NCBI RefSeq assembly: GCF_900094625.1
Contig: NZ_FMAJ01000004.1
Coordinates: 248,001 to 312,000 of the forward strand
Reading direction: 5' to 3'
DNA: 64,000 nt
DNA from: Rhizobium aethiopicum
GTDB taxonomy: Bacteria; Pseudomonadota; Alphaproteobacteria; Rhizobiales; Rhizobiaceae
Numbering within the stretch: the first letter of the stretch is position 1; each line of letters begins with the position of its first letter. The translations under genes and the position numbers were made by a program. This document shows positions 60,547 through 64,000 of the stretch, in pieces. The notes beneath the pieces were generated by a model. It was not told the DNA's origin, searched no databases, and saw only the letters and a list, made by a program, of their open reading frames with translations.

Positions 60547-61596
60547 TTATTGATCTCCGTTCTTCGTCAAATCCTGTGTCTTCTCGAACGCCTCGTAGAG
60601 ACGGTCCAGATTATCGGCGATGTAGGCTCCAAAGGCAGATGCCTTCTCCGCCTTTAGCGCGATGGTGAACTGCTTCCCGTCATTGCGGATCTTCGCCTTG
60701 ACGGCTCCGTCCTTGCGCTGCCAGGCGTGAGCGACGGGCTGAAGTATGGCGGCGGACGAGGCCTGTTGCTTCCTGTTGATGAAGGCGACGAGCATGTCGA
60801 AGCGGGCGTCCGGCTCCGCCGTCTCGAACTCCGTCGATCGGGTGAATTCGACCGCCCGGGTAGTGATGTTTTCAGTCTCGAATTTCACCGAAAGATCGTG
60901 CCAGCGGTCGCGGCCAGTGGTCTTGGCCGCGCCGATCGCGGTCAGCACTTCGGCTGGAATCCGCCTTGTGACCGACAGCATCTTTGACACCGTCGTCTTG
61001 TCGGCGCTGAGCGCCGACATGATCGTTTCTCTGTCAAAGCCCAAAGCGTCGAGCTTGTCGGCGAACATCGTCCTTTCGATAAAGGAAAGGTCGGCGCGCG
61101 CCGAATTTTCCTGCCCCTGGGCAATGACGTGGTCGCGATCGTCCAGCTTCTTGACCACGGCCCTGACGGGTCGGCCGAGTTCCTTGGCGGCTCTGGCGCG
61201 CCGATGGCCGAACGCGATCTGATAGCGGCCGTCTTTCTTAGGATGCGGGCGGACGAGGATCGGCGAATCCTGGCCGTGCAGGCGGATTGCCTCGACCAAT
61301 TCACGGAACTGCTCGTCGGCGTGAGCCAGCCTGTCGGTGACGAAGGAATCTTCGATCAGGGTGGGATCGAGATCGATCACCGTCTCACCCGTCGCCAGCT
61401 TCTCCTCGATCGCCTTCGCCGCATCGGCCTTGGCAGCCAACGCGTCAATACTACGCGTGACGGCGCCGAGAGCACCGATACCCTTATAGGTGAGATGCTG
61501 TTTCTCGTCCTTATGAAGCGGCTCGGCTTCGTTGTTTACCGCAGTAAACTTCTTGGAATCGTCCATCAGGCCCGAGAGGAGATTCTTACGTGCCAT
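60547..61596 (-). CDS. repB: plasmid partition protein RepB (ParB family)
   Basis: 349 residues. The ParB/Srx core has GQDSPILVRPHPKKDGRYQI near 106-125 and FGHRRARAAKELG near 128, with QGQENSARADLSFIERTMFA near 160; the helix-turn-helix GFDRETIMSALSADKTTVSK near 185 binds parS. The N-terminus MARKNLLSGLMDDSKK is typical of RepB. With RepA and parS it partitions the plasmid, and it helps RepA repress the operon. A parS-like palindrome (61534-61549) lies inside the first 21 codons, and another just before the gene. Confidence 0.95.
   Translation of the reverse strand: MARKNLLSGLMDDSKKFTAVNNEAEPLHKDEKQHLTYKGIGALGAVTRSIDALAAKADAAKAIEEKLATGETVIDLDPTLIEDSFVTDRLAHADEQFRELVEAIRLHGQDSPILVRPHPKKDGRYQIAFGHRRARAAKELGRPVRAVVKKLDDRDHVIAQGQENSARADLSFIERTMFADKLDALGFDRETIMSALSADKTTVSKMLSVTRRIPAEVLTAIGAAKTTGRDRWHDLSVKFETENITTRAVEFTRSTEFETAEPDARFDMLVAFINRKQQASSAAILQPVAHAWQRKDGAVKAKIRNDGKQFTIALKAEKASAFGAYIADNLDRLYEAFEKTQDLTKNGDQ
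61534..61549. promoter_or_regulatory. parS-like palindrome inside repB
   Basis: GTTTACCGCAGTAAAC fits the 16-bp repABC centromere pattern GTT-N4-GC-N4-AAC. It lies within the coding sequence of repB near codons 16-21. An identical copy lies 82 bp away at 61616-61631. Confidence 0.85.
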
Positions 61597-61615
61597 CGAC
61601 CTGCCCCTCGTCCCA

Positions 61616-61631
61616 GTTTACCGCAGTAAAC
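61616..61631. promoter_or_regulatory. parS-like palindrome between repA and repB
   Basis: An exact copy of the palindrome at 61534-61549, in the 42-base gap between the repA stop (61639) and the repB start (61596). RepB binding here is expected from other repABC replicons. Confidence 0.88.
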
Positions 61632-61638
61632 TTATCCA

Positions 61639-62853
61639 TCATTTCCGCCCCCATGCCTTGTGAATGAGATCGGTGATCTCGCCGTTGACGGCGTCCATCG
61701 CCTCCATCGCCCGGTCATAGGTCGCGCGGGTAAACTGGCTCCGCTCGACCTCATAAAGCGTCTGGTTGGTGATCCCCGCATCAGAGATGGCAACGCTGCG
61801 CAGCATCGGATTGGTCAGCACATGGTTCTTGAACATCGAGCGCATGAAGGCGACCATCTGCGTCTGCGGCCCGTCCTGCGGATCGTAGCGGGTCACGAGA
61901 TAACGCAGCCAGTCGAGGTTCATGTCGCCACCGGCTCCCTTCAGCGTGTTCAAGACTTCGCCGAGCATCAGCAGGAACTGGCACATCGACATGACGTCGA
62001 GCATCTGCGGATGAACGGTGATCAGCACCGCCGTCGCGCCGCAAATGGCGCTCATTGTGAGAAAGCCGAGCTGGGGAGGGCAGTCGATGATGACGATATC
62101 GTAATCGTCTGCGACCGAAGACAGCGCCTCATCCAGCCGCGCGAAGAAAACGCGTCCATAGTCGCCCGCCTTGCCCTGGGCAAGTACGCGCGGCGTATCG
62201 TGCTCAAACTCCATCAGTTCGAGATTGCCCGGTACGAGATGAAGGTTCGGGAAATTCGTCGGGCGGATGACCTCTCTGAGCGGCCGCCGCCGATCGTCGT
62301 AACGAATGGCGGCGTAAAGCGTCTCATTCTCATTGACGTCGAATTCGGGCTGGAAGCCATGGATGGCGGAGAGAGAGGCCTGAGGGTCGAGGTCGACGGC
62401 GAGGACGCGGTGACCGGTGAGGGCAAGGTGCTGGGCAAGATGCGCGGCGGTCGTCGTCTTGCCGCTGCCGCCCTTGAAGTTGACGACGGCCACGACCTGC
62501 AGATGTTCGTTGCCGCGGCGATGGCGCATATAATGCGTGCCCGCGCGGGCATGATGCTCCAGGAAAGCACGCATCTCTTCCATCTGCTCCGCCGTATAGG
62601 ACCGGCGGCCCGAGGGCGTGACCTGGGGCAGGGCACCCTTGCCTTCCAGCGACAAATTGCGAAGATAGCCGCTGGTGACGCCAAGGAAGCGCGCGACTTC
62701 AGCCAGCTGAAATTCCCGCAGGTCCTTCAGCGCGCGCGGCGGAAACATTTCAAGCCGATGCTGCTTCAGCTTGTCGGACAGTTCCTGCGCCTGACCAATG
62801 ATCAGCTGGTCGACATCGGAAATTGCTTTCTCTATCTGCGGTGCCATATTCAT
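61639..62853 (-). CDS. repA: plasmid partition ATPase RepA (ParA family)
   Basis: 404 residues. The N-terminal part (1-110) has a helix-turn-helix-like segment FQLAEVARFLGVTSGYLRNL and SLEGKGALPQVTPSGRRSYT. The ParA ATPase has the deviant Walker A VNFKGGSGKTTTAAHLAQHL at about 124-143, with VLAVDLDPQASLSAIHGFQP after it, and Walker B DIVIIDCPPQLGF near 250. It partitions the plasmid with RepB/parS and represses the rep operon. The start ATG at 62853 gives the family N-terminus; an inverted repeat just upstream is the likely operator. Confidence 0.95.
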   Translation of the reverse strand: MNMAPQIEKAISDVDQLIIGQAQELSDKLKQHRLEMFPPRALKDLREFQLAEVARFLGVTSGYLRNLSLEGKGALPQVTPSGRRSYTAEQMEEMRAFLEHHARAGTHYMRHRRGNEHLQVVAVVNFKGGSGKTTTAAHLAQHLALTGHRVLAVDLDPQASLSAIHGFQPEFDVNENETLYAAIRYDDRRRPLREVIRPTNFPNLHLVPGNLELMEFEHDTPRVLAQGKAGDYGRVFFARLDEALSSVADDYDIVIIDCPPQLGFLTMSAICGATAVLITVHPQMLDVMSMCQFLLMLGEVLNTLKGAGGDMNLDWLRYLVTRYDPQDGPQTQMVAFMRSMFKNHVLTNPMLRSVAISDAGITNQTLYEVERSQFTRATYDRAMEAMDAVNGEITDLIHKAWGRK

Positions 62854-63263
62854 GGAAATCTCGAAAATGCGATTTAAAAGTCCTGCGCACTAGGAAATCG
62901 CATTTAGCGCCGATTCTGAACGAGTCGCAAGGCAAATAGGGTTAACAAGACCTTGTCGCCGGGTTGTCCAATCTTTTTCAAAACGCTTGAACTATAGGTC
63001 AGCGCCGCGGTCTGACAGGCGAGGCGAATCGTCAGAGGTGGACTCTGGCACCATAGTCGTCAAAATCCGCTAGAATCGAAAGATCGAGCATGCGCGGCGT
63101 CTGGTGAAGCCATTGACGGCAGACGGCCGTTCAGCTTCTGCCCCCGGTTTGCAGTAGGCGAGATCCGCTGGATCCTGTCCAGCGCAATAGGGCAGACGGC
63201 GATGCAGGGGAGGGGCATCCGGCATCATCGCGATAACGCCGGCACCATGCGTGCCGGTTCCGG
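62854..63263. other. rep operon control region, about 410 bases
   Basis: No gene recognised. It contains the perfect inverted repeat at 62865-62905 close to repA. On the minus strand a possible promoter is TTGCGA and CTAAAT 17 bases apart, the latter touching the repeat, so repressor binding there would block it. The rest, towards the XRE gene, shows no clear structure. Confidence 0.45.
62865..62905. promoter_or_regulatory. inverted repeat AAATGCGATTT-N19-AAATCGCATTT, rep operator candidate
   Basis: Perfect 11-bp arms at 62865-62875 and 62895-62905, starting 12 bases upstream of the repA start codon. Comparable inverted repeats near the repA promoter are bound by RepA in studied repABC plasmids. 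The arm spacing (30 bp between arm starts) equals about three helical turns. Confidence 0.65.
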
Positions 63264-63722
63264 TCATTTTCCAAGCGGATGGGCGATATCCGCCGAGGAA
63301 TCTCCAAAGGTGACGCCGCTGCTTTCCGCCTGCGCCATTGCGCTCACCAGCGCGATGATCGTTTCGCGGATATTCTGGTCGCCGATCTTCAGGAAGGCGC
63401 GATTGAGCACCAAACCCTCCTTTGTCCGCAGGAATTCAGCGACCGGATCTCCCGTCGTCGGCGGGTGCAGCCCTTGCAGCGCCAACGGCTCGGAACCCTC
63501 CTGTTCGAAGAAGAAGCTCGGCGAGACGTGAAGCACTTCGGCGATCCGCTGCAGGCGGCTCGCGCCAATGCGATTGATGCCCTTCTCGTATTTCTGAACC
63601 TGCTGGAAGGTCACGCCGATCTGATCGGCAAGCCGTTCCTGGCTCATTCCGAGCAATTGCCGGCGCATTCTTATGCGCGCTCCGACATAGCTGTCTATCG
63701 CATTCGGTGTCTTGACATTCAT
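63264..63722 (-). CDS. XRE family transcriptional regulator, PraR-like
   Basis: 152 residues. The N-terminal helix-turn-helix VGARIRMRRQLLGMSQERLA, QIGVTFQQVQKYEKGINRIG and ASRLQRIAEVLHVSPSFFFE is the pattern of rhizobial PraR/SinR-like regulators (about 140 residues), which control quorum sensing and biofilm genes. The C-terminal part is helical (GDQNIRETIIALVSAMAQAE). The ATG at 63722 (MNVKTPNAIDSYVG) is chosen over the upstream frame to 63752. It lies next to the rep operon in the same direction; whether it affects replication is unknown. Confidence 0.88.
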   Translation of the reverse strand: MNVKTPNAIDSYVGARIRMRRQLLGMSQERLADQIGVTFQQVQKYEKGINRIGASRLQRIAEVLHVSPSFFFEQEGSEPLALQGLHPPTTGDPVAEFLRTKEGLVLNRAFLKIGDQNIRETIIALVSAMAQAESSGVTFGDSSADIAHPLGK

Positions 63723-64000
63723 CACGTGTTTCAGCCTCGATCGCATTCTCAATCGCCGCAGCTGTAGTCCCGCCCGCGCCGGTTTTCCATGGCTGTTTTC
63801 ACATAGCGTCTTCGATATGCGATGATCGTGACCGACTGTGATATGAAAGACCCCATCAGAGGCGGGAAATCACGCAAATTCGACCGGCGAAGAATAAATC
63901 GAACAAGATCCGTACCGATACTGATAAAACTGGGCTGTGATTGCCGCCCGGCTTGCGCTAAATCCACTAAGCGACCGCCGCTCGAATATCTCCCCAGCCA

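Noticed and set aside
63749..63967. Minus-strand open frame of 72 codons near the right edge
   Set aside because: Unremarkable text, no clear ribosome binding site, no neighbour link; left as non-coding.
1..64000. Mobile elements, CRISPR arrays, tRNA or rRNA genes
   Set aside because: I looked for transposase or integrase text, regular spaced repeats and tRNA-like folds and saw none that I could support.

Overview
The window reads as part of a large plasmid or chromid of a Rhizobium-type alphaproteobacterium (R. leguminosarum/R. etli clade or close). The evidence is a complete repABC cassette at the right end (minus strand, 59102-62853), with a predicted antisense ctRNA and two parS-like palindromes. 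High GC, many ABC uptake systems, twin-arginine-exported binding proteins and rhizobial regulator types fit this. I see no insertion sequence, tRNA, rRNA or CRISPR array. The organism assignment is inference; the gene calls rest on motifs read from the translations.

Layout. (1) 1-2339: the tail of a zinc alcohol/polyol dehydrogenase, a LacI-type regulator and a divergent gluconolactonase-like protein, with palindromic operator candidates between them. (2) 2602-5240: an ECF sigma factor overlapping a membrane-anchored von Willebrand A protein that is probably its partner. (3) 5503-8419: two ester/amide hydrolases. (4) 6416-20111, minus strand: a long predicted operon for quaternary amines of the carnitine family. 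It encodes a beta-keto acid cleavage enzyme, a carnitine dehydrogenase-thioesterase fusion, an acyl-CoA dehydrogenase, an NDP-forming acyl-CoA ligase, a CaiD-like hydratase, an Opp/Dpp-type ABC importer and a CocE-type hydrolase. A divergent GlxA/AraC-type activator starts at a TTG at 20214, just after two direct repeats one per 21 bp. (5) 21181-31234: LysR regulator, EamA exporter, glutathione-independent formaldehyde dehydrogenase, an orphan amino-acid-binding protein divergent from a GGDEF-EAL protein, an isochorismatase-like hydrolase, a universal stress protein and small unknowns. (6) 31353-39056: a carbohydrate ABC system with LacI regulator, RbsD/FucU mutarotase and PfkB kinase, with two identical 14-bp palindromes in its control region. 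(7) 39196-42261: SLC13-type permease and a thioredoxin-reductase-like flavoprotein.

(8) 42566-51076 is the most unusual region. It holds a HAD-UbiA fusion resembling decaprenyl-phosphate phosphoribosyltransferase, a GtrA-like flippase candidate, DprE1-like and DprE2-like epimerase subunits, two tandem paralogous multispanning proteins with GT-C-like features, and a convergent GT87 (DUF2029) membrane glycosyltransferase. Together they look like a compact pathway that makes polyprenyl-phospho-D-arabinofuranose and uses it on a cell-surface glycan. The enzymes are of the type known from mycobacteria and, in part, from Azorhizobium Nod-factor arabinosylation.

(9) 51106-54364: an exported sorbosone/PQQ-type dehydrogenase, a DUF2231 membrane protein and a SAM methyltransferase. 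(10) 54602-58726: a second GGDEF-EAL protein and a class III nucleotide cyclase with TolB-like and TPR regions. (11) 59102-63722: repC, ctRNA, repB, repA, the rep control region and a PraR-like XRE regulator.

Long minus- or plus-strand open frames opposite real genes are common at this GC and were left out. Several true starts lie inside longer open frames; these were chosen from ribosome binding sites and domain starts, as noted in each entry.
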